A DNA stretch of 64,000 nucleotides from Microbacterium sorbitolivorans. GTDB lineage: Bacteria > Actinomycetota > Actinomycetes > Actinomycetales > Microbacteriaceae. A program made the translations under genes and the position numbers. Below the pieces are notes generated by a model. It worked only from the letters and a program-made list of their open reading frames with translations, searched no databases and was not told the DNA's origin. The stretch lies in the NCBI RefSeq assembly GCF_003327285.1, contig NZ_KZ848473.1, forward strand, positions 496,001 through 560,000, read 5' to 3'. Positions 43,003-53,784 of the stretch are shown here, piece by piece (the first letter of the stretch is position 1; every line of letters starts with the position of its first letter).

Positions 43003-44165
43003 CCCCCACCTCGATGCTCGACCGCGACCTCGCGGTGCTCGTGCTCGAAGATGGCAGCCGCTACGAGGGCTACGCCTTCGGCGCCCGCGGCACCACGCTC
43101 GGCGAGGTTGTCTTCACGACCGGCATGACCGGCTACCAGGAGACCCTCACCGACCCGTCGTACGCGGGCCAGATCGTGCTGCAGACCGCGCCGCACATCG
43201 GCAACACCGGCGTGAACGACGAGGACCCCGAGTCGCGTCGCATCTGGGTCGAGGGCTACATCGTGCGCGACCCCTCGCGCGTCGTCTCGAACTGGCGCGC
43301 CAAGGAGCCGCTCGAGGAGGCCCTCGAGCGCGACGGCATCGTCGGCATCTCGGGCGTCGACACCCGCGCGATCACGCGCCGGATCCGCAACGACGGATCC
43401 ATGCGCGGCGGCGTCTTCTCGGGCGAGGCGGCCGTGCTGTCGGCCGACGAGCAGCTCGCGGCCGTCCGCGAGGCGCCGGAGATGAGCGGCCAGAACCTCT
43501 CGGCCGAGGTTTCGGTCGCCGAGACCGAGATCACCCCCGCGGTCGGCGAGAAGATCGGTAACCTCGCGGTCATCGACCTCGGCATCAAGCAGGCCACCGT
43601 CAACAACCTCGCGCTGCGCGGCTTCGACGTCTACGTCATGCCGCAGTCGTCTACGTTCGAGGACATCCAGGCGATCGACCCGGTCGCGCTGTTCTACTCG
43701 AACGGCCCCGGCGACCCCTCGGCGTCCGACGGCCACGTCGAGCTCCTCCAGAGCGCGCTGAAGGCCGGCCTGCCGTACTTCGGCATCTGCTTCGGCAACC
43801 AGCTCTTCGGCCGCGCGCTCGGCCTCGGCACCTACAAGCTGCCCTTCGGCCACCGCGGCATCAACCAGCCGGTGCGCGACAAGGCCACGGGGCGCGTCGA
43901 GATCACCGCGCAGAACCACGGCTTCGCCGTCGAGGCACCCATCGAGGGCACCTTCGACAGCCCCGAGGGCTTCGGCCGCGTCGAGGTCAGCCACATCGGC
44001 CTGAACGACCAGGTGGTCGAGGGGCTGAAGGCGCTCGACATCCCCGCCTTCAGCGTGCAGTACCACCCGGAGGCCGCGGGCGGCCCCAACGACGCAAACT
44101 ACCTGTTCGACCGTTTCCGCGACCTCGTCATCGAGTCGCTCAGCAAGAAGGGCGCACATGCCTAA
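42999..44165 (+). CDS. carA: Carbamoyl-phosphate synthase, small (glutaminase) subunit
   Basis: 388 aa. N-terminal CPSase small domain ([40 protein letters not shown]) and C-terminal class I glutamine amidotransferase with nucleophile Cys in [17 protein letters not shown] and the His/Glu of [10 protein letters not shown]. It supplies ammonia to CarB through the internal tunnel. Overlaps carB by 8 bp. Confidence 0.97.
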   Translation: MTPTSMLDRDLAVLVLEDGSRYEGYAFGARGTTLGEVVFTTGMTGYQETLTDPSYAGQIVLQTAPHIGNTGVNDEDPESRRIWVEGYIVRDPSRVVSNWRAKEPLEEALERDGIVGISGVDTRAITRRIRNDGSMRGGVFSGEAAVLSADEQLAAVREAPEMSGQNLSAEVSVAETEITPAVGEKIGNLAVIDLGIKQATVNNLALRGFDVYVMPQSSTFEDIQAIDPVALFYSNGPGDPSASDGHVELLQSALKAGLPYFGICFGNQLFGRALGLGTYKLPFGHRGINQPVRDKATGRVEITAQNHGFAVEAPIEGTFDSPEGFGRVEVSHIGLNDQVVEGLKALDIPAFSVQYHPEAAGGPNDANYLFDRFRDLVIESLSKKGAHA

Positions 44166-47100
44166 GCGCGACGACATCAACTCCGTTCTCGTCATCGGAT
44201 CCGGCCCGATCGTCATCGGTCAGGCCTGCGAGTTCGACTACTCCGGCACCCAGGCATGCCGCGTCCTGCGCGAAGAGGGCGTGCGCGTCATCCTCGTGAA
44301 CTCCAACCCGGCGACGATCATGACCGACCCGGACTTCGCCGATGCCACGTACATCGAGCCGATCACGCCCGAGGTCATCGAGACGATCATCGCGAAGGAG
44401 AAGCCCGACGCGATCCTGCCGACGCTCGGCGGCCAGACGGCGCTCAACGCCGCGATGGCGCTGCACTACGGCGGCATCCTCGAGAAGTACGACGTCGAGC
44501 TGATCGGCGCCAAGCCCGACGCGATCAACCGCGGTGAAGACCGTCAGATCTTCAAGGAGCTGGTCATCGAGGCCGGTGCCGAGGTGGCGAAGAGCCGCAT
44601 CGCCCACACGATGGACGAGGTCATGGCGGCCGCCGACGATCTCGGATACCCGATGGTCGTGCGCCCGTCGTTCACGATGGGCGGCCTCGGATCCGGTTTC
44701 GCCCACAACGAGGAAGAGCTGCGCCGCATGGCCGGCCAGGGCCTCGCCGAGTCGACGACGACCGAGGTCCTCCTCGAAGAGTCGATCCTCGGGTGGAAGG
44801 AGTACGAGCTCGAGCTCATGCGCGACACCGCCGACAATACGGTCGTCGTGTGCTCGATCGAGAACGTCGACCCGGTCGGCGTCCACACGGGCGACTCGAT
44901 CACGGTCGCGCCCGCGCTGACGCTGACCGACCGCGAGTACCAGAAGCTGCGCGACATCGGCATCGACATCATCCGTCGCGTCGGCGTCGACACGGGCGGC
45001 TGCAACATCCAGTTCGCGATCGACCCGGCCACCGGCCGCATCATCGTCATCGAGATGAACCCACGCGTGTCGCGCTCGTCGGCCCTCGCCTCGAAGGCCA
45101 CGGGCTTCCCGATCGCGAAGCTCGCCGCGAAGCTCGCGCTCGGCTACCGCCTCGACGAGGTCGAGAACGACATCACCAAGGTGACCCCGGCGTCGTTCGA
45201 GCCCACGCTCGACTACGTCGTGGTCAAGGTTCCCCGCTTCGCCTTCGAGAAGTTCCCCGCCGCCGACGCGACGTTGACGACCACCATGAAGTCGGTCGGC
45301 GAGGCCATGGCGATCGGCCGCAACTACGCGACCGCCCTCCAGAAGGCGCTGCGCTCGATCGAGAAGCGCGGATCCAGCTTCCACTGGGGCGAGGAGACCC
45401 GCTCGGTCGCCGAACTGATCGAGATCATCAAGACCCCGACCGACGGCCGCATCATCGACGTGCAGCAGGCGCTGCGCCTCGGCGCGACGAGCGAGCAGGT
45501 CTTCGAGTCGACGAAGATCGACCCCTGGTTCATCGACCAGATCATCCTCATCAACGAGGTCGCCGAGGCGATCAAGGGCGCCGCCGAGCTCGACGCCCGC
45601 GCGATCCGCCTCGCGAAGGACCACGGCTTCAGCGACGCCCAGATCGCGCAGCTGCGCGGGCTGAGCGAGGCCGAGGTGCGCGAGGTGCGCTACGGCCTCG
45701 GGATCCGCCCCGTCTTCAAGACGGTCGATACCTGCGCGGGCGAGTTCCCCGCCACGACGCCGTACCACTACTCGTCGTACGACGCCGAGACCGAGGTCGC
45801 CCCGTCCGACCGCAAGAAGGTCGTCATCATCGGTTCGGGCCCGAACCGCATCGGCCAGGGCGTCGAGTTCGACTACTCGTGCGTGCACGCCTCGTTCGCG
45901 CTCAGCGACGCCGGCTACGAGACCGTCATGGTCAACTGCAACCCCGAGACCGTGTCGACCGACTACGACACCTCCGACCGCCTGTACTTCGAGCCGCTGA
46001 CGCTCGAGGACGTGCTCGAGGTGCTCCACGCCGAGAGCCAGTCGGGCGAGATCTACGGTGTGGTCTGCCAGCTGGGTGGCCAGACGCCGCTCGGCCTCGC
46101 ACACGGCATCCAGGATGCGGGCTACACGGTGCTCGGCACGAGCCCCGACGCGATCGACTTGGCGGAGGACCGCAAGCTCTTCGGCCGGATCCTCGACGAG
46201 GGCGGCCTGCTCGCCCCGCGCAACGGCACCGCGACGAGCGAAGCCGAGGCCATCGCGATCGCGGAAGAGATCGGCTACCCGGTTCTCGTTCGCCCGTCGT
46301 TCGTGCTCGGTGGCCGCGGCATGGAGATCGTCTACGACACCGCCACGCTGCGCGACTACTTCGTGCGCATCGGCGCCGAGTCGCTGATCCGCGAGGACGC
46401 CCCGCTGCTCGTCGACCGCTTCCTCGATGACGCGGTCGAGATCGATGTCGACGCGCTGTTCGACGGCACCGACCTGTACATCGGCGGCGTGATGGAGCAC
46501 CTCGAGGAGGCCGGTATCCACTCCGGTGACTCGGCGTGCGCCCTGCCCCCGATGTCGCTCGGTCGCGCCGAGATCGAGCGCGTCGTCGCCGCCACGCGCG
46601 TTATCGCCGAGGGCGTGGGCGTGCGCGGCCTGCTGAACGTGCAGTACGCGATCAGCGCCGGCGTGCTCTACGTCATCGAGGCGAATCCGCGCGCGAGCCG
46701 CACGGTGCCGTTCGTGTCGAAGGCGCTTGGCATCCAGCTCGCGAAGGCCGCCAGCCGCGTCATCGCCGGCACCTCGATCGCTGAGCTGCGCGCCGAGGGC
46801 ATGCTGCCGGAGCTCGACGGATCGCAGATCCCCCTCGACGCGCCCGTCGCCGTCAAGGAGGCCGTGCTGCCGTTCAAGCGCTTCCGCACCGCCGACGGCG
46901 AGATCGTCGACTCGGTTCTCGGCCCGGAGATGCGCTCGACGGGTGAGGTCATGGGCATCGACCGCGACTTCCCGACGGCGTTCGCGAAGAGCCAGGCCGC
47001 TGCCTACGGCGGCATCCCGACGGGCGGCACGGTCTTCATCTCGGTCGCTGATAGCGACAAGCGCGACGTGATCCTGCCGGCCAGCCGCCTGCAGCAGCTC

Positions 47101-47439
47101 GGCTTCCGGATCCTCGCGACCGAGGGCACGGCCGAGATCCTGATGCGCAACGGCATCGAGGTCGAGGTCGTCAAGAAGTACTCGGCGACGCACGGTACCG
47201 ACCAGGACAACATCGTTGACCTGATCACCCGCGGCGAGGTTGACATCATCGCCAACACGCCGGGCAGCGCCTCGGCGCGCGCTGACGGATACGAGATCCG
47301 CGCCGCCGCGGTGGGCGCCGACAAGGCCCTGTTCACGACGATCGCGACGCTCGGCGCGGCCGTCAGCGCCATGGACAAGATGGCGGGCGGCTTCCGCGTG
47401 AAGAGCCTGCAGGAGTTCCAGGCGGAGCGCGCGGCGTGA
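44158..47439 (+). CDS. carB: Carbamoyl-phosphate synthase, large subunit
   Basis: 1093 aa with the usual internal duplication: carboxyphosphate half ([28 protein letters not shown]) and carbamate half ([20 protein letters not shown]), each with an ATP-grasp fold, and a C-terminal MGS-like allosteric domain (about 950-1093, [20 protein letters not shown]). Makes carbamoyl phosphate for both pyrimidines and arginine. Overlaps pyrF as GTGA. Confidence 0.98.
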   Translation: MPKRDDINSVLVIGSGPIVIGQACEFDYSGTQACRVLREEGVRVILVNSNPATIMTDPDFADATYIEPITPEVIETIIAKEKPDAILPTLGGQTALNAAMALHYGGILEKYDVELIGAKPDAINRGEDRQIFKELVIEAGAEVAKSRIAHTMDEVMAAADDLGYPMVVRPSFTMGGLGSGFAHNEEELRRMAGQGLAESTTTEVLLEESILGWKEYELELMRDTADNTVVVCSIENVDPVGVHTGDSITVAPALTLTDREYQKLRDIGIDIIRRVGVDTGGCNIQFAIDPATGRIIVIEMNPRVSRSSALASKATGFPIAKLAAKLALGYRLDEVENDITKVTPASFEPTLDYVVVKVPRFAFEKFPAADATLTTTMKSVGEAMAIGRNYATALQKALRSIEKRGSSFHWGEETRSVAELIEIIKTPTDGRIIDVQQALRLGATSEQVFESTKIDPWFIDQIILINEVAEAIKGAAELDARAIRLAKDHGFSDAQIAQLRGLSEAEVREVRYGLGIRPVFKTVDTCAGEFPATTPYHYSSYDAETEVAPSDRKKVVIIGSGPNRIGQGVEFDYSCVHASFALSDAGYETVMVNCNPETVSTDYDTSDRLYFEPLTLEDVLEVLHAESQSGEIYGVVCQLGGQTPLGLAHGIQDAGYTVLGTSPDAIDLAEDRKLFGRILDEGGLLAPRNGTATSEAEAIAIAEEIGYPVLVRPSFVLGGRGMEIVYDTATLRDYFVRIGAESLIREDAPLLVDRFLDDAVEIDVDALFDGTDLYIGGVMEHLEEAGIHSGDSACALPPMSLGRAEIERVVAATRVIAEGVGVRGLLNVQYAISAGVLYVIEANPRASRTVPFVSKALGIQLAKAASRVIAGTSIAELRAEGMLPELDGSQIPLDAPVAVKEAVLPFKRFRTADGEIVDSVLGPEMRSTGEVMGIDRDFPTAFAKSQAAAYGGIPTGGTVFISVADSDKRDVILPASRLQQLGFRILATEGTAEILMRNGIEVEVVKKYSATHGTDQDNIVDLITRGEVDIIANTPGSASARADGYEIRAAAVGADKALFTTIATLGAAVSAMDKMAGGFRVKSLQEFQAERAA

Positions 47440-48314
47440 CCGGATCCTTCGGACAGCGGGCCCGGGCGGGTATCGACCGGCTCGGCCCGCTGTGCGTGGG
47501 CATCGACCCGCACGCCGGCCTGCTCGACGACTGGGGCCTGCCCCAGTCGGCCGCGGGCGCGCGCGACTTTGGCCTGCGCGTGGTGGAGGCCGCCGCGGGC
47601 CGCGCGGCGTTCGTGAAGCCGCAGGTGTCGTTCTTCGAGCGCCACGGATCCGCGGGTCTCGCCGCGCTCGAGGACGTGATGGGCGCGGCGCGCGCGGCGG
47701 GGATCCTCGTGATCGCCGACGCGAAGCGCGGCGACATCGGCTCGACGATGGATGCTTACGCGGAGGCCTGGCTGACGCCGGGCTCGCCGCTCGAGGCGGA
47801 CGCGCTGACGATCAGCCCCTACCTGGGCGTCGGCGCGCTCGGCGGCACGATCGAGCTGGCCTACCGACATGGCAAGGGCGTGTTCGTGCTCGCGACGACG
47901 AGCAACCCCGAGGCGACGGGCCTGCAGCGCTCGACCGACGCCGATGGGCGCACGGTGTCGCAGCGCGTGATCGACGAGGTGTCGGCGATCAACGCCGCGC
48001 ACACCGACGGCGACGAGTGGGGGAGCGCCGGCTTCGTCGTCGGCGCCACCGTCGACTGGTCGGAGGCGGGCATCGCCCCGTTCGCGCCCCTCGCCCCGAT
48101 CCTCGCGCCGGGCTTCGGGCATCAGGGAGCGCGCCCGGAGGACGCCCCGCGCATCTTCGGCGACTTGGCCCCCGCGGTGATCGTGAGCGAGAGCCGGAGC
48201 ATTCTCTCGGCCGGATCAGGCATGATCGATTCGGTGGTCGAAGACCACGCCCTGGCGGCTCGCGCCGCCGGGGAGCGTCGGGGGAGCGAAGGCCAGGAGC
48301 AGGAACGTCAATGA
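47436..48314 (+). CDS. pyrF: Orotidine 5'-phosphate decarboxylase, type 2
   Basis: 292 aa, GTG start overlapping carB. Type 2 (actinobacterial/archaeal-like length) enzyme: [12 protein letters not shown], the catalytic [20 protein letters not shown] with the Lys and two Asp residues, and [15 protein letters not shown] for phosphate binding. Last step to UMP. pyrD and pyrE are not in this operon. Overlaps the gmk gene by 4 bp. Confidence 0.95.
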   Translation: MTGSFGQRARAGIDRLGPLCVGIDPHAGLLDDWGLPQSAAGARDFGLRVVEAAAGRAAFVKPQVSFFERHGSAGLAALEDVMGAARAAGILVIADAKRGDIGSTMDAYAEAWLTPGSPLEADALTISPYLGVGALGGTIELAYRHGKGVFVLATTSNPEATGLQRSTDADGRTVSQRVIDEVSAINAAHTDGDEWGSAGFVVGATVDWSEAGIAPFAPLAPILAPGFGHQGARPEDAPRIFGDLAPAVIVSESRSILSAGSGMIDSVVEDHALAARAAGERRGSEGQEQERQ

Positions 48315-49219
48315 GTCAGGTCGTAGGACCACCCGAGGTCGATCGTCTGGCCGCATCGCGCAAGGCCGTTGCGGCGCGCCGTGCGCGTGCGAGCATCAAG
48401 CGCGATCTCGGCACCCGAGTCGTCTCGCCGCAGGAGGTCCTGAGGCGCGCTGAAGCAGACCACGGATCCGCCGCCGGCACCCTGCGGGTGACGGAGTTTC
48501 TGACGTCGCTGCCCGCGATCGGCGCCGGAAAGCGCGACAAGATCATGGCCGAGCTCGAGATCTCCTCGGTCAAGCGCCTCGGCGGTCTCGGCGCGCGTCA
48601 GCGCGAGGCGCTCTACGGCTGGCTCGACCAGCGGTTCCCCGAGCCGGTCGCGCGCCCCGTGCGCTCGAGCCTCGTGGTGCTCGCCGGCCCGACGGCCGTC
48701 GGCAAGGGCACGGTCGCGGCGCACATCCGCGAGAACAACCCCGACGTCATGCTCTCGGTCTCGGCGACGACCCGCGCGCCGCGACCGGGCGAGGTCGACG
48801 GGGTGCACTATCACTTCGTGGACGACGCCGAGTTCGATCGCATGATCGCCCAGGACGAGCTGCTCGAGTGGGCCACGGTGCACGGTGTGCATCGCTACGG
48901 CACGCCCCGCGGCCCGATCGACCGCGCGATCAACGAGGGCCGCCCCGTGCTGCTCGAGATCGACATGCAGGGCGCCTTCCAGGTGCGCCGCAGCGAGCCC
49001 CGTGCGAGCCTCGTGTTCCTTCTTCCGCCGAGCTGGGACGAGCTGGTCGACCGGCTCGTCGGCCGCGGCACGGAGGACGAGGAGGAGCGCGCCCGCCGTC
49101 TGCGCACGGCGCGCACCGAATTGGCGGCACAGGGCGAGTTCGATCACCGTGTCGTCAACGACGAAGTGGGCCGTGCGGCCGATGAGGTCGTAAACTTGAT
49201 GCAGGCTTCCGCGCGCTGA
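48311..49219 (+). CDS. gmk: Guanylate kinase fused to a mycobacterial-IHF-like domain
   Basis: 302 aa. Residues about 10-108 match the mihF domain of actinobacteria ([51 protein letters not shown]), a helix-two-turns-helix DNA-binding unit. Residues 118-302 are a complete guanylate kinase: P-loop GPTAVGKGT at 126-134, [20 protein letters not shown] for GMP binding, [13 protein letters not shown] and the lid R residues in [14 protein letters not shown]. In mycobacteria these are two adjacent genes; here there is a single frame with no stop and no internal ribosome site, so one polypeptide is expected. Confidence 0.92.
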   Translation: MSQVVGPPEVDRLAASRKAVAARRARASIKRDLGTRVVSPQEVLRRAEADHGSAAGTLRVTEFLTSLPAIGAGKRDKIMAELEISSVKRLGGLGARQREALYGWLDQRFPEPVARPVRSSLVVLAGPTAVGKGTVAAHIRENNPDVMLSVSATTRAPRPGEVDGVHYHFVDDAEFDRMIAQDELLEWATVHGVHRYGTPRGPIDRAINEGRPVLLEIDMQGAFQVRRSEPRASLVFLLPPSWDELVDRLVGRGTEDEEERARRLRTARTELAAQGEFDHRVVNDEVGRAADEVVNLMQASAR

Positions 49220-49251
49220 TATCGCGCGCATTCATTTCAGGAGGAAAACTC

Positions 49252-49509
49252 ATGGCCACGGAGAACAAGGGCATCATCGATCCGCCCATCGACGAGCTTC
49301 TCGAGCGCGTCGAGTCGAAGTACCAGCTCGTGATCTACGGCGCCAAGCGCGCCCGCCAGATCAACGACTACTACACCGACCTGCAGGAGGGCTCGCTCTT
49401 CGACAACGTCGGCCCGCTCGTCGACGCATCGGCCGAGGACAAGCCGCTGTCGATCGCGCTTCGCGAGATCCACCAGGACAAGCTGCGTCTTCGCCCCGCG
49501 GGCGAGTGA
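49252..49509 (+). CDS. rpoZ: RNA polymerase omega subunit
   Basis: 85 aa, strong AGGAGG before the ATG. Conserved core [20 protein letters not shown] followed by [10 protein letters not shown], then [12 protein letters not shown]. It chaperones the beta-prime subunit. It follows gmk as in most actinobacteria. Confidence 0.96.
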   Translation: MATENKGIIDPPIDELLERVESKYQLVIYGAKRARQINDYYTDLQEGSLFDNVGPLVDASAEDKPLSIALREIHQDKLRLRPAGE

Positions 49510-49524
49510 TCCAGATTTGACCCT

Positions 49525-49562
49525 CCGAGAACCTCCGGCATTCGTTTGTCGGGGGTTCTCGG
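49525..49562 (+). terminator. Hairpin after rpoZ
   Basis: CCGAGAACCTCCG pairs with CGGGGGTTCTCGG around a loop of about 12 bases, right after rpoZ and before metK. No U-run follows; partial termination is likely. Confidence 0.6.
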
Positions 49563-49609
49563 CATGATGAGCATCAGCACCTTCCACCCGCGACCCACAA
49601 GGATCGGCC

Positions 49610-50800
49610 ATGAGCCTGCGACTGTTTACCTCCGAATCCGTCACCGAGGGACACCCCGACAAGATCTGTGACCAGATCTCCGATAGCGTTCTCGACGCGC
49701 TCCTGGCGCAAGATCCCGCGGCGCGCGTCGCGGTCGAGACGCTCGTGACAACGGGCCTCGTGCACGTCGCGGGCGAGATCCGTACCGACGGCTACGCCGA
49801 CATCTCGTCGATCGCGCGCGACGTGATCCGCCGCATCGGCTACACCTCGTCCGATATGGGCTTCGACGCCGACTCGTGCGGCGTGACGGTGTCGGTGGGC
49901 GAGCAGTCGCAGGAGATCGGCGACGGCGTCACGACGAGCGCGGAGCACCGCTCGGGCGACGACGGCGACGACCTCGACCAGCAGGGTGCCGGCGACCAGG
50001 GCATCATGTTCGGCTACGCGACGAACGAGACGCCGACCTACATGCCGATGGCGATCTGGACGGCTCACCGCATCGCCGAGCGCCTTACCGAGGTGCGCCG
50101 CTCGGGCCAGCTCGCGTTCCTCCGCCCCGACGGCAAGACGCAGGTCACGCTGGGCTACGACGGCTCGACGCCGAAGACCGTCGAGACGGTCGTGCTGTCG
50201 ACGCAGCACAGCCCCGAGATCTCGCAGGCCGACCTCGCCGAGGCGGTCGAGCGCGTCGTGATCCGCCCGGTTCTCGAAGAGACCGGCCTCGACATCTCCA
50301 ACGTCACGCTCCACATCAACCCGTCCGGTAGCTTCGAGCTCGGCGGGCCGAAGGCCGACGCGGGCCTCACCGGCCGCAAGATCATCATCGACACCTACGG
50401 CGGCGCCGCCCGCCACGGGGGTGGCGCCTTCAGCGGAAAGGACCCGTCGAAGGTCGACCGCTCGGCGGCTTACGCCCTGCGCTGGGTCGCAAAGAACGCC
50501 GTCGCGGCGGGCCTCGCCGACCGCCTCGAGGTGCAGGTCGCCTACGCGATCGGTAAGGCGAAGCCCGTCGGCCTGTACGTCGAGAGCTTCGGCACGGCGC
50601 ACGTCGCCGACGAGGCGATCGTGGCAGCGATCGGTGAGGTCTTCGACCTGCGCCCGGCCGCGATCATCCGTGATCTCGACCTCCTCCGCCCCATCTACGC
50701 GAAGACGGCTGCATACGGTCACTTCGGTCGCGAGCTCCCCGAGTTCACGTGGGAGAAGCTCGACCGCGTCGACGCCCTGCGAGCAGCCGCCGGGCTCTGA
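49610..50800 (+). CDS. metK: S-adenosylmethionine synthetase
   Basis: 396 aa. [20 protein letters not shown] with the Mg/K ligands, [15 protein letters not shown], the P-loop-like [20 protein letters not shown] and [13 protein letters not shown]. Makes SAM from methionine and ATP. No riboswitch is visible in the 100 bp upstream. Confidence 0.98.
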   Translation: MSLRLFTSESVTEGHPDKICDQISDSVLDALLAQDPAARVAVETLVTTGLVHVAGEIRTDGYADISSIARDVIRRIGYTSSDMGFDADSCGVTVSVGEQSQEIGDGVTTSAEHRSGDDGDDLDQQGAGDQGIMFGYATNETPTYMPMAIWTAHRIAERLTEVRRSGQLAFLRPDGKTQVTLGYDGSTPKTVETVVLSTQHSPEISQADLAEAVERVVIRPVLEETGLDISNVTLHINPSGSFELGGPKADAGLTGRKIIIDTYGGAARHGGGAFSGKDPSKVDRSAAYALRWVAKNAVAAGLADRLEVQVAYAIGKAKPVGLYVESFGTAHVADEAIVAAIGEVFDLRPAAIIRDLDLLRPIYAKTAAYGHFGRELPEFTWEKLDRVDALRAAAGL

Positions 50801-50801
50801 C

Positions 50802-52823
50802 ATGCCCGAGCACCCGGCGCATATCGCGCCGCGGGGTCCGCGGCGGATCGCTCACGTCCTGATCGACTCGCCGTTGCCGCAGCTCGACCGCCTCTTCGAC
50901 TACTCCCTTCCCGCGGAGCTGGTCGAGGAGGCGGTGCCCGGCGTGCGCGTCAAGGTGCCGTTGCGGTCGGCGGGCCGCGTTATTCAGGGCTTCGTCGTCG
51001 GTGTCGGCGAGGAGACCGACGACGAGCGCACGCTGTCCGAGATCGACACCGTCATCTCGGCGGCCGAGGTGCTTCCCGATCGCCTGTACGCGCTCGCCCG
51101 CGCGGTCGCCGATCGCGCCGCCGGATCCGCGAACGACGTCCTGCGCCTCGCGATCCCGCGCCGCATGGTCCGCGCCGAGAAGGCGTGGCTGGCGCGGGAG
51201 GCCGCGCCGACAATCGAGGTCGACGCCGGCGCGGCCTCCCGCGCCCTGGCGACGCTCGCCGAGTATCCGGACCTCGACGAGACCCTCGCCGGGGCGGGCC
51301 GCGTCGCGCTCGACGCGCGCCCCGGCGTCGCCGGATCCATTCCCGCGTGGGCCGAGCTGCTCGCCGCCGCTGCGGTGCTGACGATCTCGCGCGGCGAGTC
51401 GGCCGTCATCGCGGTGCCCGATCACCGCGACCTCGCGCGCCTCGAGGCGGCCCTGGCCGACATCGCCCCCGAGGGCGCCGTGCTGCGGCTCGATGCCGAG
51501 TTGCCGGCCCAGCAACGGTACGCGAACTACCTCCGCACGCTCGACGATGCGCCGGCGATCGTGATCGGCAATCGCTCGGCGGTCTACGCGCCCGTGACGC
51601 GCCTCGGCATGCTGGCGCTCTGGGACGACGGCGACTCGCTCTTCGACGAGCCCCTGGCACCCTACGTGCACGCCCGCGACGCCGCGCTCGTCCGCCAGAA
51701 GCTCGAGGGCGGGGCGCTCGTGTTCTGTGGTCACTCGCGCTCTGCCGACGTGCAGCGGCTCGTCGAGATCGGCTTCCTCACCGAGCCCGCGCCCGCGCGC
51801 CGCGTGACGCCGAAGGTCATCCTGGGCGCGCCGCAGGACACACCCGCGACGGGCCGCATCCCGTCGGCCGCGTTCCGCAGCGCGCGCGAGGTGATCGAGC
51901 ACGGGCCGGTGCTCGTGCAGGTCGCGCGGCCCGGTTACGCGCCGACGCTCGTGTGCGGCGAGTGCCGAGCCCCCGCGCGCTGCCAGCACTGCGGCGGGCC
52001 GCTCTTCGCCCCCGCCCGCGGCGCGACGCCCACGTGCGCGTGGTGCGCCCGCGACGCCCGTGGCTGGCAGTGCGCGCACTGCGAGGCGACGACCGTGAGG
52101 CTCGCGTCGAGCGGATCCGAGCGCACCGCCGACGAACTCGGCCGCGCCTTCGCAGGGGTGAAGATCATCGTCGCCGACGGCGCGCACCCCGTCGAGACGG
52201 TGGGGCCGGAGCCCGCGCTCGTGATCGCGACGCGCGGCGCCGAGCCCATCGCCGAGGGCGGCTACCGCGCCGTGCTCCTGCTCGACGGCGACCGCATGCT
52301 GCAGGCGCCCGACCTGCGCATCGGCGAGTCGTGTCTGCGGTGGTGGTCGAACGCGGCCGCTCTCGCGGCGCCGGGCGCTCCCGTGCACCTCGTCGCGGTG
52401 ACCGGCCCCGTCGCGCGGGCGCTGGCCACGTGGAGTCAGCCCGCCTACGCGCGCGGCGAGCTCGTCGAGCGCGCGCCGCTCAAGATGCCGCCCGCCGTGC
52501 GCATCGCCCGCATCGAGGGCGACGCGCCGCAGGTGGACGAGGCCCTCGTGAAGCTCGGCGCCGACGCGCCCCGGCTGGCGCCCGACGCCGTGATCGGGCC
52601 CGTGCCGGCGCCCGAGGTCTCCGGCCGCAAGCGCGCCCGGGCGCTTGTGCGCTTCGAGTACGGCCTCGGATCCGTGGTCTCGGCGAGCCTGCGCGCGAGC
52701 GTCGTCGCGGCCGCGGTGTCGTCGCGGGCCAGGCGCACGCGGGGCCCCGCGGAACCAGGCAGATCCCGGCCGCCCGCGAATACACTCTCTGTGCGGCTTG
52801 ACGTCGCCGATCCCGAGCTCTGA
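50802..52823 (+). CDS. priA: Primosomal protein N' (PriA), degenerate helicase
   Basis: 673 aa from the ATG two bases after the metK stop. N-terminal 3'-DNA-end-binding domain (RIAHVLIDSPLPQLDRLFDY, GVRVKVPLRSAGRVIQGFVV), then a helicase-like region in which Walker A and DEAH motifs are missing (ALWDDGDSLFDEP sits where DEAH should be). The zinc module CGECRAPARCQHCGG plus CAWCARDARGWQCAHC is intact. This is the usual actinobacterial form: it should still bind forks but not hydrolyse ATP as a helicase. Confidence 0.93.
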   Translation: MPEHPAHIAPRGPRRIAHVLIDSPLPQLDRLFDYSLPAELVEEAVPGVRVKVPLRSAGRVIQGFVVGVGEETDDERTLSEIDTVISAAEVLPDRLYALARAVADRAAGSANDVLRLAIPRRMVRAEKAWLAREAAPTIEVDAGAASRALATLAEYPDLDETLAGAGRVALDARPGVAGSIPAWAELLAAAAVLTISRGESAVIAVPDHRDLARLEAALADIAPEGAVLRLDAELPAQQRYANYLRTLDDAPAIVIGNRSAVYAPVTRLGMLALWDDGDSLFDEPLAPYVHARDAALVRQKLEGGALVFCGHSRSADVQRLVEIGFLTEPAPARRVTPKVILGAPQDTPATGRIPSAAFRSAREVIEHGPVLVQVARPGYAPTLVCGECRAPARCQHCGGPLFAPARGATPTCAWCARDARGWQCAHCEATTVRLASSGSERTADELGRAFAGVKIIVADGAHPVETVGPEPALVIATRGAEPIAEGGYRAVLLLDGDRMLQAPDLRIGESCLRWWSNAAALAAPGAPVHLVAVTGPVARALATWSQPAYARGELVERAPLKMPPAVRIARIEGDAPQVDEALVKLGADAPRLAPDAVIGPVPAPEVSGRKRARALVRFEYGLGSVVSASLRASVVAAAVSSRARRTRGPAEPGRSRPPANTLSVRLDVADPEL

Positions 52824-52857
52824 GAACGCGATGAGCCGAACAGATAAGGACCCCGTC

Positions 52858-53784
52858 ATGTCGACCGATCTCCGTATCGTCTTTGCGGGAACGCCCGAGG
52901 TGGCCGTTCCCTCGCTCCGCGCGCTCGTCGCGGCCGGCGCTCGCGTCGTTGCCGTCGTGACGCGCCCCGACGCGCCCCTCGGGCGCAAGCGCGTGCTGAC
53001 GCCGTCGCCCGTCGCACAGGCCGCCGACGAGCTCGGCATCCCCGTCGTGAAGGCCGCGAAGCTCGACGACGACGCGACCTCGCGCATCGCGGCGTTCGCG
53101 CCCGACCTGGGCGTCATCGTCGCCTACGGCGGGCTCGTGCGCGAGCCGCTGCTCTCGGCCCCGGCGCACGGGTGGATCAACCTGCACTTCTCGCTGCTGC
53201 CGGCCTGGCGCGGGGCCGCCCCCGTGCAGCGCTCACTCATGGCGGGCGACGCCGTCACGGGCGCCGCCGTGTTCCAGCTCGTCCCCGCGCTCGACGCGGG
53301 CGACGTCTTCGGCCAGATCGAGTACGCCCCGGGCGACGACGAGACCGCGGGCGACGTGCTGGCGGCGCTCGCAGAGCGCGGATCCGCCCTGCTCGTCGAC
53401 GTCGTCGGCGAGATCGCGGCCGGCACCGCCGTCGCCACGCCCCAGCAGGGCGAGCCGACGCTCGCGCCGAAGCTGGGCCTCGCCGACGGGCTGCTCGACT
53501 TCACGCTCCCGGCCGACGAGGTGCTCGCGCGATTCCGCGGCGTCACGCCCGAGCCGGGCGCACACACCACGCTCGCGGGGGAGCGATTCAAGATTCACGC
53601 CGCGCGGCGCCACGCCGGGCGGTCGCTCGCGCCGGGCGCGGTCGAGGCAATTAAGGGCGGAATCCTCGTGGGGACCGCGACGGAGGCAATCATGATCGAA
53701 CGAGTACAGCCCGCGGGCAAGGCCGCCATGGCCGCCGACGCATGGCTGCGCGGCCAGCGCGCGGACGTGGAGCTGGGCTCGTGA
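52858..53784 (+). CDS. fmt: Methionyl-tRNA formyltransferase
   Basis: 308 aa from the ATG at 52858 (AAGGA seven bases upstream); an in-frame ATG at 52831 is not needed. RIVFAGTPEVAVPSLRAL, the catalytic NLHFSLLPAWRGAAPVQRSL and DAGDVFGQIE, then the C-terminal OB-like tRNA-binding domain. Formylates initiator Met-tRNA with 10-formyl-THF. Overlaps rsmB as GTGA. No def gene is in this stretch. Confidence 0.96.
   Translation: MSTDLRIVFAGTPEVAVPSLRALVAAGARVVAVVTRPDAPLGRKRVLTPSPVAQAADELGIPVVKAAKLDDDATSRIAAFAPDLGVIVAYGGLVREPLLSAPAHGWINLHFSLLPAWRGAAPVQRSLMAGDAVTGAAVFQLVPALDAGDVFGQIEYAPGDDETAGDVLAALAERGSALLVDVVGEIAAGTAVATPQQGEPTLAPKLGLADGLLDFTLPADEVLARFRGVTPEPGAHTTLAGERFKIHAARRHAGRSLAPGAVEAIKGGILVGTATEAIMIERVQPAGKAAMAADAWLRGQRADVELGS

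Noticed and set aside
44140..47193. 1017-codon open frame antisense to carB
   Set aside because: Shadow of a highly biased high-GC gene; the translation is Arg/Asp/Val repetitive and matches nothing.
49510..49609. SAM riboswitch before metK
   Set aside because: The space holds one simple hairpin and too little sequence for a known SAM aptamer.
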